Shown here piece after piece: positions 1 to 13,461 of a stretch of DNA of 64,000 nucleotides. The stretch is from positions 37,968,603-38,032,602 of the forward strand of contig NC_064435.1 in NCBI RefSeq assembly GCF_023343835.1, given 5' to 3'. The position numbers and the translations under genes were made by a program. The notes beneath the pieces were generated by a model. It ran no database searches and was not told the origin of the DNA. It saw only the letters and a list, made by a program, of their open reading frames with translations. How positions within the stretch are numbered: position 1 is the stretch's first letter; each line of letters starts with the position of its first letter. The DNA is from Lagopus muta. Its lineage: Eukaryota; Chordata; Aves; Galliformes; Phasianidae.

Positions 1-1130
1 GTATCCTGATGTGTAGAATTCTTTTTTCTTTGTTTGTTTAAAGGCAAGAAAATGGGGGAAATAAAATAAAAAATAAATAGATAGATAGATATCCAGGACT
101 GAACTAATGTAAAACTCAAAAGTGACATAGATAAAACAAATCATTATAGACAAGTGTGGCTATAATCCACAGAGCAGTAACTCAAAACTCTGAGTTAAAA
201 TAGCTCCAATCAGTTTTGAGGACCCAAATGGGAATCAGGAAAGTAAAACCTAGAATTGCCATCAAATGCAATTAAGAAATAACGGTGTAATGGAACTTGG
301 AAAAATGCAAGAAGTCTCTGTTACAGTAAACTGAATTGTTATAATCTTCTTTTGCACTTAATGTGCTAAATTCCTCTCTCAGAGGAAAATATCCCTAGAA
401 ATCAGATTAGAAAGTGTTTAAAGGGAATTATTTGTCAAAGTGTTTTTTTTTTTATTTTTTTATTTTTTTTTAACTGAAGTTAAGATAACTAATAATGATC
501 TCCTCCATCCCTCTCTAAAGAGTACTTTATTTCCTATCGTTTAACCGTGTGTGTTGCACACAGTCTGTAACTTTGCTACATGCTGCACAGGTAATTTACC
601 TGCCAGCCTGACACTGGCACTAATTTCACCCTGCAGTCTTCTCTGTGGCTGTGGTTGCGTTACACTGCTGAGAGTGCCAAATCTGAAGTATTCCTCAAGA
701 ATCAAGGTGTAGGTGGTTGGTTTTGTCTCGTGCATGTATCAAACAGCAAGGAGAATGTCAGAAAGCTTATCTTCCCTCTTCACTCATTGAGTATGTATTT
801 GTATACTACAGGATATCAGATTTACTAGTGCCTGAGTACTCGAAAAAGCCCTGCAAGTCATCTGATTCTGAATTAATGAGATCTCATTACACTAAATGTT
901 TGAACAGCAGAAAAACCCTCTATGCAAATGGGATGTTACTGGAGCAAGTGCTTGTCACTTCCCATCAGGCTGTTGTGTGGCGTTACATACGTATTTCATA
1001 TACAGGCACACATATTTGAAGGAAACATCTGGCTGCTAGGGAGGAATGTCATGTCTTTTGAATCAGTTGTAATAGAGGAATTTTTTATTGAAAAGAGACA
1101 TTTTTTAAAAGAAACCAGTGATCTTATTAC

Positions 1131-1131
<1 letters not shown>

Positions 1132-1167
<36 letters not shown>
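1132..1167. repeat. A36 homopolymer run
   Basis: An uninterrupted run of 36 adenines is visible. No poly(A) hexamer lies in the 30 bases upstream and no flanking duplication was noticed, so I call it simple sequence rather than the tail of a retrocopy. Confidence 0.95.
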
Positions 1168-1168
<1 letters not shown>

Positions 1169-4100
1169 AGAAGGAAAGATTCTGGCAGCTTACTATTAAA
1201 TTTCAATCAAGGCTGTATAGTTAGCAATAAAACGTTTACGAGTTTGTAAATGTTAATTTTCTTCAAACTCTTACTGTCATGTGTGGAATTTTCATTTGTA
1301 CTAATTGTCCATTTTGTACAGCTGCCTGCAGTCACAGCTTCACAGTCGGTCTGTATTTGTCACGTTGAGGTACAGATGAGATATAAATACGTAAAACTAG
1401 AAATTGCCTGCTGCTATTCTGATGTTTTCATAAAATGACATACTGCAAAGGTGTACATTTCTGGTGTTAATTATACATTATCACTTGCTGGTGCTCTTGC
1501 CCTCACGATTATTGTAAGCAGAATGAGTGTTAAACTGAAATAAAACCAATGTAAAATCCTTGTGGGGTTCTGTGCTTTGCTTAAGAGCCAAATGTAGACG
1601 TTGTTCAAGCTTATTTTATTCTCTGGAAGTTATTGTGGTCAATGCAAGCATAATTTGTTTCATCTAGGATGCTAAGAAGCTGTGAGCCTCGTAGCTTAGG
1701 GAAGAGCCTCGGCAGAGTTGATCACAATAGATGCCAGTTAATTTGAATCTAGATTTTTTTTCCCCCTCTGTTACTTGACAGTTTTCTTTGATTCTTCTGA
1801 ATACTGGGATTGTGTTTAGTCTAAACCACTTCCAATTATACCCCAGCACAAACATATAGCTTATGGCTATATTTTAATCAGTTTCAGAAAAAGTAATAAA
1901 AATATTATTGCGTATGCCAAAGGATGGTGTTGCTACATGCTATTTTAAATGGTGTTTAAGTATGGTTATAAGCATACCAGTACAATGAAATCAGTTCCAT
2001 TCCTAAATAACAAAGTTACATTATTTGTTACTTAAAAAGTTACTGAGAATCATAATATATTAATTATCCCAATTATTCAGGCTGTTTTTAATATGTGTTG
2101 AAATAGCTTTAAAAAGTATATATGATATATTTATATCAAACTAGTTTAATTTCTCATTACTTGTAAAATGTATGTTTCCCAGTTGTAACTTTTTAAAGAG
2201 GTTTTGTCTTACCTATGCAAGCATATCCTTTCCTTTTGGTTTCAAAATCCAGTTCTTTCATTTGTTTTAAACCCTTTCATTCTCCTGAAATGAATCTGTG
2301 TCTCAAAGTGTTGATATCCATCATTTTTGTATTACAAAAATAGTGCTGAGGAGGGCTGCAAAATTAACTTATGCTGGTGATGCTACAAGTGTGAATACTG
2401 AGGTGTAGAACGATGTGGAAAACTTAATCATAGTGGTATTTGAATGATGAGGGTAGCCCCAGTCTGAATGAATGTTGAAGTGACCTGTGAGGAAGAGATG
2501 CCCAGTTCTGCAGCCCTGTAGCACTAATCAAATTGGTGATGAATGGTATCACAAGAAATGCTCAAACATGCTCCTAGCGTGAATCATGGGAGGCAAACAG
2601 AAATCTAGATCATGCTTTCAGAAATGGGAAGCTATGAAGTCAGTTTCTTTGAAAAATGCTGTTTATAGAGGTATCCCCTGTAGTGTAATGTTATTTCACC
2701 TTTGAGAACGTGACCAGTTCAGAATATTTGAAGACAAGAAAGTTAAGTCTGCCTTGAGCAATAATTTCAGTTTCTAGTACAGTTTTTATCTGTGCCTCAT
2801 GTAAAACAAACTTCGTATCTTCGCAGTACTGAAATATTTGTACTGAAAGAAGTGCGTTTAAGAAGCTTTAACTGTGTTGATTAGTGGTTCATTTGATTGG
2901 AGCAGAAGGGTGCTTCAGGTTGGGGAGGTTGAGCATGCGTTGTTAATTTCAATTTTTCTGTAGTTGTTAGCCTAGTAAAGACACTGAATGTGAGGATCCT
3001 TCCTCAAGCCCCAAGTGAAAAGGGAGATGTAGTCAAGAAGGGTTTCTGATGGCTGGAATTGCTGGCCCTCAGTCTCAATAAATATTTGAGTCCTATGAAT
3101 TCATGGTTTCAGTGGTACAGTCAAGTTGCAACCTTGAAACTCGTAATATGTTTGGCTATCATGAGGTGAATTCCAGAGTTTGTTGTTAGATGGACCCGAA
3201 AGGTTTTGTCTCAGGAAGTGCTTCAGTAGTGTGCTGGTTTTACTTTTCCCAGTGTGTGTAAAGTTTTCATCAGGAATGAAGCCTTAGAAAGCCTCCCTTC
3301 TCAGAGCAAACTCTCAAAGACTTTGGAGATGTCATGAACCTCTCTTTGGGGCTATTCCTCATATAGTTTTAGTTGTTTAACTGTTCTTGAAGGTAAAGTA
3401 ATCTTTCCTTCTAGGCTTCCAGGCTTTATCAGAAAGGCAGCAGTTTGATATCCTGCGGTGGTTTTATCATAAAGGTTTTCAGTAGATAGGTTAACAAAAG
3501 ACCTTAAAGGTGGCAGAAATTAGCTATCAGTTTGCAAGTACTCTGAAACTGTTGTGTAGTGTTATTTAAATGATACTTGTTTCATTGAGGTAGGAAGACT
3601 TGTAGTGTGGAGAAGATGGAGCTTAACTCGTGCCTTAATTCTTCCCCAAATACGAATAAAAACTTGCCACCATTTTTGTTGCTAAGAAATGTATCTTTGT
3701 AAGATGTACGTATCCAGCCTTTTTGTAACTTAGGCCTTTGTAAGAAATGTAAGAAGTCTCATGGATGGAGATCTCTTATGGATGGTCTGTTGTTTAGGAA
3801 CGTTGTAAATTCACTGTAGGATTTCATGTTTGGGGGAATAGCTGAGAGAGTACGCAGTCAAAGCCAGGTGTAGAGCTTCAGCTGTTCTGCCTCCTTATGG
3901 TGGGTGTTCAGACTGGTTCTGTGGAGGCAAAAAATTGTTCTTTTTCTTCCCACCTGTTGCATTCTTCAGTTGTTTAAGAAGTCTATTTCTTCCTGGTTTT
4001 TTTTGAGAAGTATATTACAGTGGTTGGCAAAGTTATTAAATGATAATTTCTGAACTACACAATTTGAAGATGGAAGAGGGAAACTTTTTTTCCTTCTGAT

Positions 4101-7100
4101 TCCGACCAGATTTATTTGCATGGTTCCTTGGCCTCTTCAGCAGCGCTTTGCTATAAATCAAAGTAAATGAAGTTGAACAAAAAGTCCATAAAAACTCATG
4201 TCCCAGATTCCTCTGGTGGAGCTTAAAACACAGTTGAATGCTGACAACTCTTCTTCACAGCAGTCTCCCAAGATATTCAACCTCTACTTCATTGTCTCCA
4301 AATATCTTGATTTCCGTTTTTCTCATTCTAGCTGCATCATTGGTTAACATGCAGTAGAAACTGTATTGTCTGCATAAGCCTGTTTGAGCCCACTGCAGGA
4401 CAAGAGATTTATGTTAAAGTTGACATGCTTCTCAGGGAGCTAATGGTGTTTTCCCATCATTTTTATTATTATTACAACATGCATTGGAGATTGTTTCAGG
4501 TGGCATTCGTGAAAAGGGATGATCTTTCAGGTTGCCAAGAATCAAGCTGTTCAGAATTTTATAGGTTAAAGTTAGTATTTATTTAAGCATCATTTGGAAA
4601 CCGGTGGTCATTCAGGGTACATTATGGAACAGTAGAGTCATGTGCTTCTCAGCAGGGGATGCTGCTTAATGATGGCACTGCAATGTCCTGAATTTGGGAG
4701 GAGCGGACTTGCAGTGAAGGAACAGTCTCTTTCTACAGTGTGAACAGGGAACCGCTTTACTCTGGCTTTTACAAATAAATGAATCTCTGGAATAAGATCC
4801 TTCGCTCGCTCACACTTCCCTTTTTTTTCCCACAGTATCAGAAATGGACACTTCAGGATAATTTTTACAAATCTGCTGTCTTGAAAGAGCAAGTATGTGT
4901 AACCACATATGAAATTAGAGTGTGTGAAAAGGACAAAAATCCTTCTGATAAAAATCTTGGGAAAGCGTTAACTGTATTGAAAGCAAAGAAAAATAACTAC
5001 TATAGTAATCTGATGGTATTTTTTTAACCAAGTAGATAATGTACAGATGTCATTGGGTTTCATTCAGTGGTAGTTTGAAGCCCTCAGTAAGAGAATGTGT
5101 GTCATAATGGTGGATTTATAAAAAACAATATATGATGTATGCATGGAGGAATATTGTTTTTTGTAACAAAACCATCAGAACCTGATAGGAAAAAAGATGT
5201 ATCTGTATACATCCACGACATTTTTCTGATGTGCAGAGGTTAGACACCAAAATGCACAGGTCTTCAGAGCTCTGCCCTTGTTTGTGGGAGCTGTACAAAC
5301 CAAAGCTGCTCTACACTCAGCTAGCATATGGTCCTGTGCTTTCTGAGGTTCTTGAATTTCTTGGCTCTGGGCCTTAGAGTTCGGAATTAAATGTGAGATA
5401 TTACTGAAGTCAGTATCATATGGTCACACCTGGGATTTTAGTCCAGTGGTGAGAGTGTATTTTTCAAAACATGAGCGTAAACATTACGTGGCTTTGGACT
5501 TCTCTTTCTAGTGCTGTGGAGTGTTCCTAAGAATAAGAGCATTTTGCTTTGTCAGAATTACTGTTTCCCTCTGGTTTATTTGCTCGTGATCAATTTCTGC
5601 TCTGTAATTCTGTTACTATTATTTGCTCAGAATCGGGCTCGTATTTTTCCTTCAAATGAACACACGTCGCCTTGTACTCCTGCTGAGATGATTATGCATA
5701 ACACCTCTGACTCAGCAGATTAAAAGATATGTTTGTTGAAAAACAGAATTAATATTTTGTATTTTTTTAACAGCTTAAAAATAGCTGTGTCGAAAGAGAT
5801 TATGCTTTTAACATGCTAATCCACTAAGCCATCATACATCATCCTGCAGGGAGTGTTTTTATGCCAGGCAGCTGTCTCTTACCAGAGTCCATCTGAAAGG
5901 TTTCAGGTTATCACAGAAATACACCCATAAACCCGAGAGAGGCTTCTTTAATGGAATGTATGATGTGGGCATAATCGAATTGCAGCCTTTTTTCCAGGAA
6001 TTGTTTTACATGTCAGTGTTGTTTGGCCTGTTTTGAGGCATTCTGGCTATTTTGAGACAAATTGATGTCTCAATTGCGGCGCTTGCAAAAAGCTTTTCTC
6101 AGAGAGGGGGTGTTAACAATTCCTAATTTGAATGTAGAATATTATGTTGTGATAGCCAAATATCTGAGTGGAATGCTTTCCTGATTACACGAAAGATAAA
6201 GAACGATGTAAATTTGTGCCAGATGGATTGGAGACTGGGAAATGCATCTGAATTTTGGTTGCTAATCTTGCCCACGTTCTTCTGACCCTTTGTTTTTTGA
6301 AGTTGCTTTTTCCTCATTCAGTTTTTGTAATTCTATATCGTCTGTGTGGAGAGAGGTGCACAAAGGTTGGAAACAGCAGTACTGACTTTGCAGAAACATT
6401 CGTAAAGCGCACAAAATACAACTGAAAAGTAAACTGTCTTATCTTTTGACTTTAGGAATCCTGGATGTTACGCTTGTAAGAACAGTAGGTAGGTGTGTGA
6501 GATGGAAATTTGACTGTGGGTTTACTGCTGCTGCAGACACCAGTGACTTCTTTAGTTGTTAAATATTAAGAGAAGGAATTTGCTTCTAGTTAGATATCTA
6601 AAATTTGCTGGAACAGCTTAGCAATGACAATTTCATTTTGCTTTACAAATGCTAAGTCAGATTGGTGCAACATAAGATATCAAGTAGTAATAACTTACCA
6701 AATGTATCTGTTCTGGCTGATTATAGAACTCTATTTGATGTTATCTGATCAGGGTGCTTGAAAATGTGTTGCTGTCTGACTGGTGAGCTGGGATGTTGCT
6801 ATGATTTCCTATAGGCAAGTAATCTGTAAAGAACATTTTCAGACAAGCTTGGCTGTACTTAAAACTAATAGAGTTAGGTAGGGCTGAAAAAAGCCTTCTG
6901 CAGTTTTGGCCAGTATATTTTTAAGCTGGAGAAGTATGTAATGTTATGTAATGTAAAAGATTCCTCATTTCTGATGGGATTAGCTCTGTAACTTAAAGTA
7001 TGGCTCTGTGGTTGTTGTTTTTGTTGTTGTTACACAAGTAGCCATAGTACAGTGCTCCGTGTTGTACAGCCATTGCAGAAAGCAGTGAGACAAGGAGATG

Positions 7101-10100
7101 CATGAGAGAGAGGACAAATAAGGTGAGACAGGGAGAATATGGGAAAGAAGGTAGGATGAATTTTTGTAGGGTAAGTGAGGCATCGTAGGGCCTACACCAA
7201 GTATGCAGTGACAGCCCAAGGAACTAAGAAACTGGATTGCTGTAAGTCTGTCTACTGTTCGTGTGTGAAAATACTTCCTATAGAGTGTGTATAGTTTGTT
7301 GATGATTGTAATGCTTTCAACAAGGACTTTTGTGGTGCTGCACAGAAGTAACTATGCCAGTCTTTATGTAAAGTGTTTTTGAGTAAACTGTTGAAAAGAT
7401 GACGTTCCAAACAGCCGCAGTTTGAAAACCTGATAAGGAAGGAATCGTTGTGAATTGTTTTGTTCCAAAGCTGTGTACTTAGTCGTCCTGGCAGATAGCT
7501 CTCACTCCTCTAAGGCTGTGCTCTTGCAGAACGGTTAGATGCAGTTACCTGCCTTTGAGCTGATTCCTGGAGTTAGCCTAAATCGAATGGCAACAAAGCA
7601 GGACATAAATCACTTTGTGGATCTGGGTTGTTAACCGTACTAGTGAAAAACATTCTTTGGGTCACCAGTTTAAAAGAAAACAAACAAACAAAAACCCACC
7701 ACCACCTAGATAGCCTTGTGTGTGATTAGGATAGGTATTACTCTGTTCATGCATACGGCCAGAAACAGAGAATGTCTCTAAATTCAGCAAGTGGTGTGTG
7801 TTGCTCTAAAGGCAGCAAGTGACTCATGTGACTGTCTTAGCAGCTGGGCAGCAAGATTAGAGAGCTACTATGTACACATTCCCTTAGGGGGGGTCCAAGC
7901 TATTGCTAAATGAAGTTGTGTTACTGCCAACAACTGAATAACGGGCACAAGGAATAGTAAATAAATGTGTCATAAGGTTACCTCAGTGGTCGTTTCAGAT
8001 GGTCTTTAGAGAAGAAAAATGTCTCGAGGTTTCTGTTTAAAAGACTTTTTTTTTTTTTTTTCCCCTAACACGTCAACTTCATACGTCATTACATATCTAT
8101 TGTCCCTTTAAGTTTGCAGATATGTAAAAGTCATCTTGGAATGGCTGTTCCTGCAGGAAAAAAATGAAAATGTTAGTGAGTGAAGAATCTTATTCCAAAG
8201 AAATCCTTTATTTGTAAAAGTGCTAAAAATATGCTTGTATCTTGAAGTATTTTGATTTGCACTGAAATTGGCAAAGCATGTACTTCTTGGTCACTAGCTA
8301 ATTTGAAGACTTATTCATGATGTTATTCCTCATGTATTTCCTAATTGTAAGAATTTGTGAAGTTTGTTCCAAATTGTCTTTAAGTTTTCCTGGCATGCCA
8401 ATATGGATTAGTGGAATACGTGTTCTTTTTATTTATTTTTTTTCAAGCTTCCCTAATCGAATTCTTTTTTTTTTTTTTTAAACTCAGATGCTTGCTTTTT
8501 ACAAGAAAGTTACAAAACATTTCTGAATGCTTTGTCTTTTTTACATATTTACAGTTACACATAGGTCTTTAATATATTATTTTTGTGTGTAGACTCAAAA
8601 TTGTTGCCCTGTCAAATACCACTGTAGGACTAAACCTCCCAAGAGCTCCGTTCAGTCTTGAGGACCGAAGGACGTGCACTTGATGGCTGCAGTCAAGTAA
8701 ATTGATACAGAAATCAAGAAGACGTGAATGTGAAGCTCCCTAGCACCATTTTTAGCATCATCATTCAGGCCATTATTATGTCTTACAGCTGAGAATTTAT
8801 TTACCAAAGAGGAATTTTTGTGTTTGAAAAGACCAGGTGGACAAGAGGTCAAGCCCTTGATCAATTCATTATAGTAAAAGAGTACCAGACGTGTGTTCCT
8901 AGCCATCATTACTGCATCCTGCTGCCTCTAAAAGCTACCAACTGATTGGTTTTTTGGTCTGCTTTGGATTTTCTGTTTTCTCTTTTTTCCTACTTAGAAA
9001 CAACTGGTTTCCTATTTGTTACTCTCTTTCATGTTGATTGCAAGTTCGTGTGACTGTTCCTCAGCAACAGTTTTGATTTATATCTCTAATAAAAATGTTG
9101 AACATCATATAAAATTGCCTGAAGTTGCCAGTGCATCAGACAGCTACCTTCCCAAGGTGAACCATCCTTTTAATAACAGTGTACAACACCTTGTTGATCT
9201 GGTCTTTTTGTCTTTGCATGTGTAGATTTTTTCTTTGTAATGAAGTCTCTGACTGTTTAGTGTTTTGAAATCTTCAATTTATAGGCATTCTTTTTTGTTT
9301 GTTTGTTAGTTTTTTTTAGTTGGTTTTGATTCATCCTCCTCTGAATCTTTGGTTACTATTTTTTTCCATGTACTGTTTTCCTCTACCAAAATGCTGTCGT
9401 CATTTTTTGGTCACACATTACTCATCAGTTGCAAAAGAAAAGTGTGTGTTCTTGTTTCTTTATTGCTTAGTTGGATGGTGCTCTGTGACATTGGAGCATG
9501 AGCAAACGGAGGGGTACCTGTCTGTCGGTAAGGAGCTTGCAGATACCATGCAAGCAGACTGTGGCTGAGGATATACCTGCAGAATGCATCAGTCCTCTGA
9601 AAAGCAGTAGCTACTTGTATGCATTCATGGATTTGTGCTTTTCTTGATGTGAGCCACCAGAAACATCCATCTTCCAGCAGAGTTTCAGGTTCTGAGCTCG
9701 GCTGTCCTGTGCTGCCAGGACACAGACACAAGTCCCCTAAGCTCTGACCTCTCTCATGCCAAAAAACTGCTGCAGCATGCAGATTGCACGGGGCTGCTTC
9801 CCTGTCCTACAGCATGCTGTGTTTGCTCAGAGCACCTTTTGCATCATTGGAAGAATCATATAAACAGCTGTCCTGAGAGGATATTTGCCTGAACGAGACC
9901 TGAGTTGTTTGCTTCTTACAGATAGGTGCACAAAATTCACATGAGACAAATTTTTGCTGCCCCACTGAAACAGAAGTGTCCTCTCAGAAGGAGGAGTTCT
10001 CTTAAGCTAGCTTAATAGTACTTCTAGCTAGAAATACAATATGTTTTTCATAATTTTTATTTTTAAATGGCCAAGGGTACAGCCCAGCAAAATCAGACAG

Positions 10101-10442
10101 AAGTGTCTCATACCTATGTTAGATCACCTTCTGTAAAAAGGCATAGTTCAGGGAATGTGAGAGTAGGAAAGCATCTTGTTGGTACTGTCCTTCTCCCCTC
10201 ATGCCTTCCTGCCACTCCGTGCTTAAGAGCAGAATCATCGTGGGGTTGGCTTCTCAGGGCTGTGAGTAAATCGTGGATGCTCTGAAGGAAGTGGAGGTGC
10301 TGTTCCTGATGCTATTTCTGTCCTGTGGTGAGAATTTTGCAGTGTTACTGCGGTCGTGTGTGCCACCTACCCAGTGTGCTTTCCTTTGACAGGAAGACCT
10401 ACAACTGAAGAGGAAAAAAATGATCTGGGGGAAGTTGGTAAC

Positions 10443-10484
10443 GTTTTTTTTTCTTTTTTTCTTTTTTTCTTTTTTTTTTCTCTC
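10443..10484 (+). repeat. Pyrimidine (T-rich) tract
   Basis: This is a run of T blocks separated by single C residues, ending in a CAG at 10484-10486. It resembles a strong splice acceptor but no matching donor or conserved exon was recognised downstream, so it is recorded only as low-complexity sequence. Confidence 0.8.
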
Positions 10485-13304
10485 AGCCTGTGCTCAGCAT
10501 TTCTTAGGGCTGGAGTTGCAGTTTCACACCTTTCGATGCACCAGCGCAGGCCTGGCAGGTTGGCTGGGAGATTTAAATTGATCAAAAGTTACTCCAGCTC
10601 TTTGGTTTTGGGTGTGATCTCGGTGATGGACTTTCTAGTGATGAAGAGAATCTCTGTCACTGACTTCAAAAAGGGTGAAATCATGGCTCTGATATCCTCT
10701 GAATAAGGAAGCCTTCTGGGGCAAGCTCAAAAGTAAAACATGGAAAGAAGAGGAGCTCAGATAGCTGAAACACTGTTCTCCAGTAACTATAGATACTGTG
10801 GTCTCTCACAGGAGAACTGCATGCAGGAAGAATGTTTGTTTCTAAGTGCTGATGACCGTGTGAGAATAAATAGAACTAAAGGAGGCTTTAGGAGTTCTGT
10901 TGCTTTGTTCATGTGTTTAAAAAATACATATAGCATCCATTTTTAGGATTCAGTGTACTAGAGGCTGAAAAGAAAAACACAGCAGGAATCTGTCCCTTCC
11001 CTGTCAGGCTCAGAGAAGAGTGGAAGGGAAAGAAACAGTTAAAGCACTCACAGTTGTGTGTATATGTATACTGTTTAAATTTGTCTGTCAATTTAGCAAT
11101 GGTGGCTGACACTAGGATCTTTAAATCAAATAGTAAAATTGGCAGTCCCCCATTTGCACAAAGTGAAGATATACTGCCATGTGCACTCCTGGGCTCCGCT
11201 ACGTTTCAGGCCCTATATCTGAAGTCACATACCAGTGGGATGCTAGTTCTCAGAGCTGTATGGATCGCACAGATGGGAGTTCACAAGCCAGTTGGCTGGC
11301 TGGAAACTTATACATGGATCTTGACAATGGAACATATTTATACAGTGTTCTGGTATGCTCACTAGCACATTTGATGTTTTGCCTCAGGCTCTGGATGCTT
11401 TCAAAAATCCTGCCTGCAGCCTCAGTCTGCACCCTTGCGAATCTGGCTCCTGTGGTGCCCAGCTTAGACCATGCATGTGGACTAGACTTGTAGACTTGTA
11501 CGGTGGGCAGTTGAATGTCAAAACAAGTCAGCTTGCAATACGTGCCCAGCGTAAAATCCAGAGTGAAAATACAATAAATGGCTCCTGTCACTTCTCTAAG
11601 GGTTGTTTAATAAGGATCAAGTTTTGTGGCATTTTTCAAATAGCCTGTTTTGAGATGACTAAGCCTAGTTTTATTCAAAACTATTGTCTTAATCATCTCT
11701 TGAGAACATGTCTTTCATTGCCTTCCCCTGCAAGTGCAGACATTAGGTATTTTTGCAAATCAGCCCTTGGACACACATGGCAAGGACCTGGAAAATGAAT
11801 GATTCCTTGTATAGTGTTCAGTTTAAGTGACAGAGATCTCTAGTAGCTTCTGAGCTCTGTAGGACAGTGTTCAATTATCTGACTCAAAAGGATTGGTTTC
11901 TGAATGACTAAAGGGGTTGTGGAAAAAGTAATGAAGAAACTGGCCAAATTTGGGTAGAGTTCACAGGAATGACAGCTAGACCACTATTTCTGTCTAATTT
12001 CACGTCTCTATCCCAAAGGACACGGGTTCAAAACTGTAGGAAAAGGGTAAGTGGGAGAAGTCTGCCAGAACTTTCTGATGAAGGAAAAACTTCTTTTCCT
12101 TACTTTTTTTTAATGGTTCTACGGTTTTGAATGAAAAAAAAAATACTGAAGCAGACACTAACTTGTAAAATTTCAGCCCAAACAATGGTAGTTTGGCAAA
12201 GTCATCTGCTATGTTATATAGAGAAGTCTGTCTTATAATGGCATGTGTTTGGCAGCATAGTGAAATGTGATACTATGAATTCTGCAATAGTGAAACATGT
12301 TGGATTTGAATGAGCATTTGTACCTACTGACAGCAGTCAGTTCTTGTGTGAATTAACAGAATTGTCTTGCTTCAAATAAGGACTTGATAGATGACCATAT
12401 CTCACATCTTACCAGCCCAATGAAGGCCCAAGATGAAAAATGCAACGTGATAAAATGGCTATCAGAAGTTGTTTAGTGAAGATGATTATACTCGTTTGCA
12501 TATCAAGGCCCTGCATCTGACAGTTGTAAAACCAAATGTGTAGGGACAGGCTTGGCAGGAGACATGTCGTGATAGCTTTTCCCATGTATTCTAGTTGCCA
12601 GCAATTCACTGGTCACAGGCTTCCTGAGCCAGACTTAGCGTTTTTATATTTACTAGACTTTTCCATGAACATTTTCCTGTGACCTCTTCAGCACCTTAAG
12701 TGTCTAAACACTCTACAGCAAGAAGTTCCACAGCAAAAATATGAAGAACATGTGTGCTTCCTTCTTGAGCCCGTGTCCTGGTGATTTCACTTCATGTCTC
12801 CAGCTCTTTCCTTGGAAAAGACACTACTTACCAGCCTGTTCAGATTCCCCTGTCATTCTCTGGCCACTTCAGTGCACATATGCCTGTGTGCCATTTCAGT
12901 TGCATCTCTTACTTATGCTTACTGATTCCACTTGCTTTGTGGAGCTTGGTTTCCTTGTCCTCCCAGGCACTCATTGTTAGTTTAAGCTTCTGCTAGTTTG
13001 CTAGATTTAGGCCTTAAGCTTCCTCTTCAGAAGTATTTCAGCGAATGCTGGGAATTATTAAGAGTGGAATAAAGCAGGTAGCAGCCTGTGGTGTATTTGT
13101 CTTGAATACCAAACGAGAGGTATGTGTGAAAGGGAGAAAATGCGGAAGGTGATAAATACGAACAAAGTAGTGAAACAGCTTCCACGCAAAGAAGGCCTAA
13201 GTTCTTGGGCCTTAGATTCTTCAGCCTGATAAGAGACTACAACAGGGAGAATGCAGCACAGGTTCCATATCACAGGCAGGGAATCATAAAGGTGTAATGA
13301 GTGA

Positions 13305-13461
13305 CACAGAAGCGTAGAATGCCTTAGGTTGAAAGGGACCTTAAAGCCCCTCAGGTTCCAACCCCCTGCCATGGGCAGGGTGGCCTCCCAGCAGATCCGG
13401 CTGCCCAGAGCCCCATCTGACCTGGCCTTGAACGCCTCCAGAGGTGGGGCATCCCCAGCAT
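13305..13461 (-). mobile_element. CR1 LINE 3'-end fragment
   Basis: Read on the minus strand, the sequence ends in the conserved CR1 3' region: the part that reads GGTTGAAAGGGACCTTAAAG on the plus strand, followed by the block about the CCATGGGCAGGG and CTGCCCAGAGCCCCATC motifs, is diagnostic of avian CR1 tails. The copy is strongly 5'-truncated (about 155 bp), as is normal for CR1. It lies in the presumed PLAG1 intron. Confidence 0.93.

Larger units (their letters stand above)
1..13304 (+). other. PLAG1: Non-coding DNA, probable long 5' intron of PLAG1 (first part)
   Basis: No open frame here resembles a known protein and none has convincing splice partners. The inference that this is PLAG1 intron rests on its place upstream of the first coding exon and on the known structure of PLAG1, where non-coding 5' exons are separated from the coding exons by tens of kilobases. 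What can be seen is AT-rich unique sequence with a short GATA repeat (71-92), T-rich tract (441-471), A36 run (1132-1167), T-runs near 8046 and 8465, TTG-type repeat (7010-7030) and a pyrimidine tract (10443-10484). No CpG-rich promoter is visible. Confidence 0.6.

Noticed and set aside
1132..1167. A36 run as the tail of a plus-strand retrocopy
   Set aside because: No poly(A) hexamer precedes it, the upstream 400 bases show no spliced-gene resemblance, and no flanking duplication was seen.
10443..10560. Strong polypyrimidine tract with CAG as acceptor of a PLAG1 non-coding exon
   Set aside because: The only nearby donor (CAG|GTTGGC) is weak and there is nothing to show the intervening bases are exonic. 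Low-complexity sequence explains the tract.
11355..11798. 147-codon open frame on the plus strand
   Set aside because: No motif, no family resemblance and overlapping frames of similar length on both strands; chance in intron sequence.
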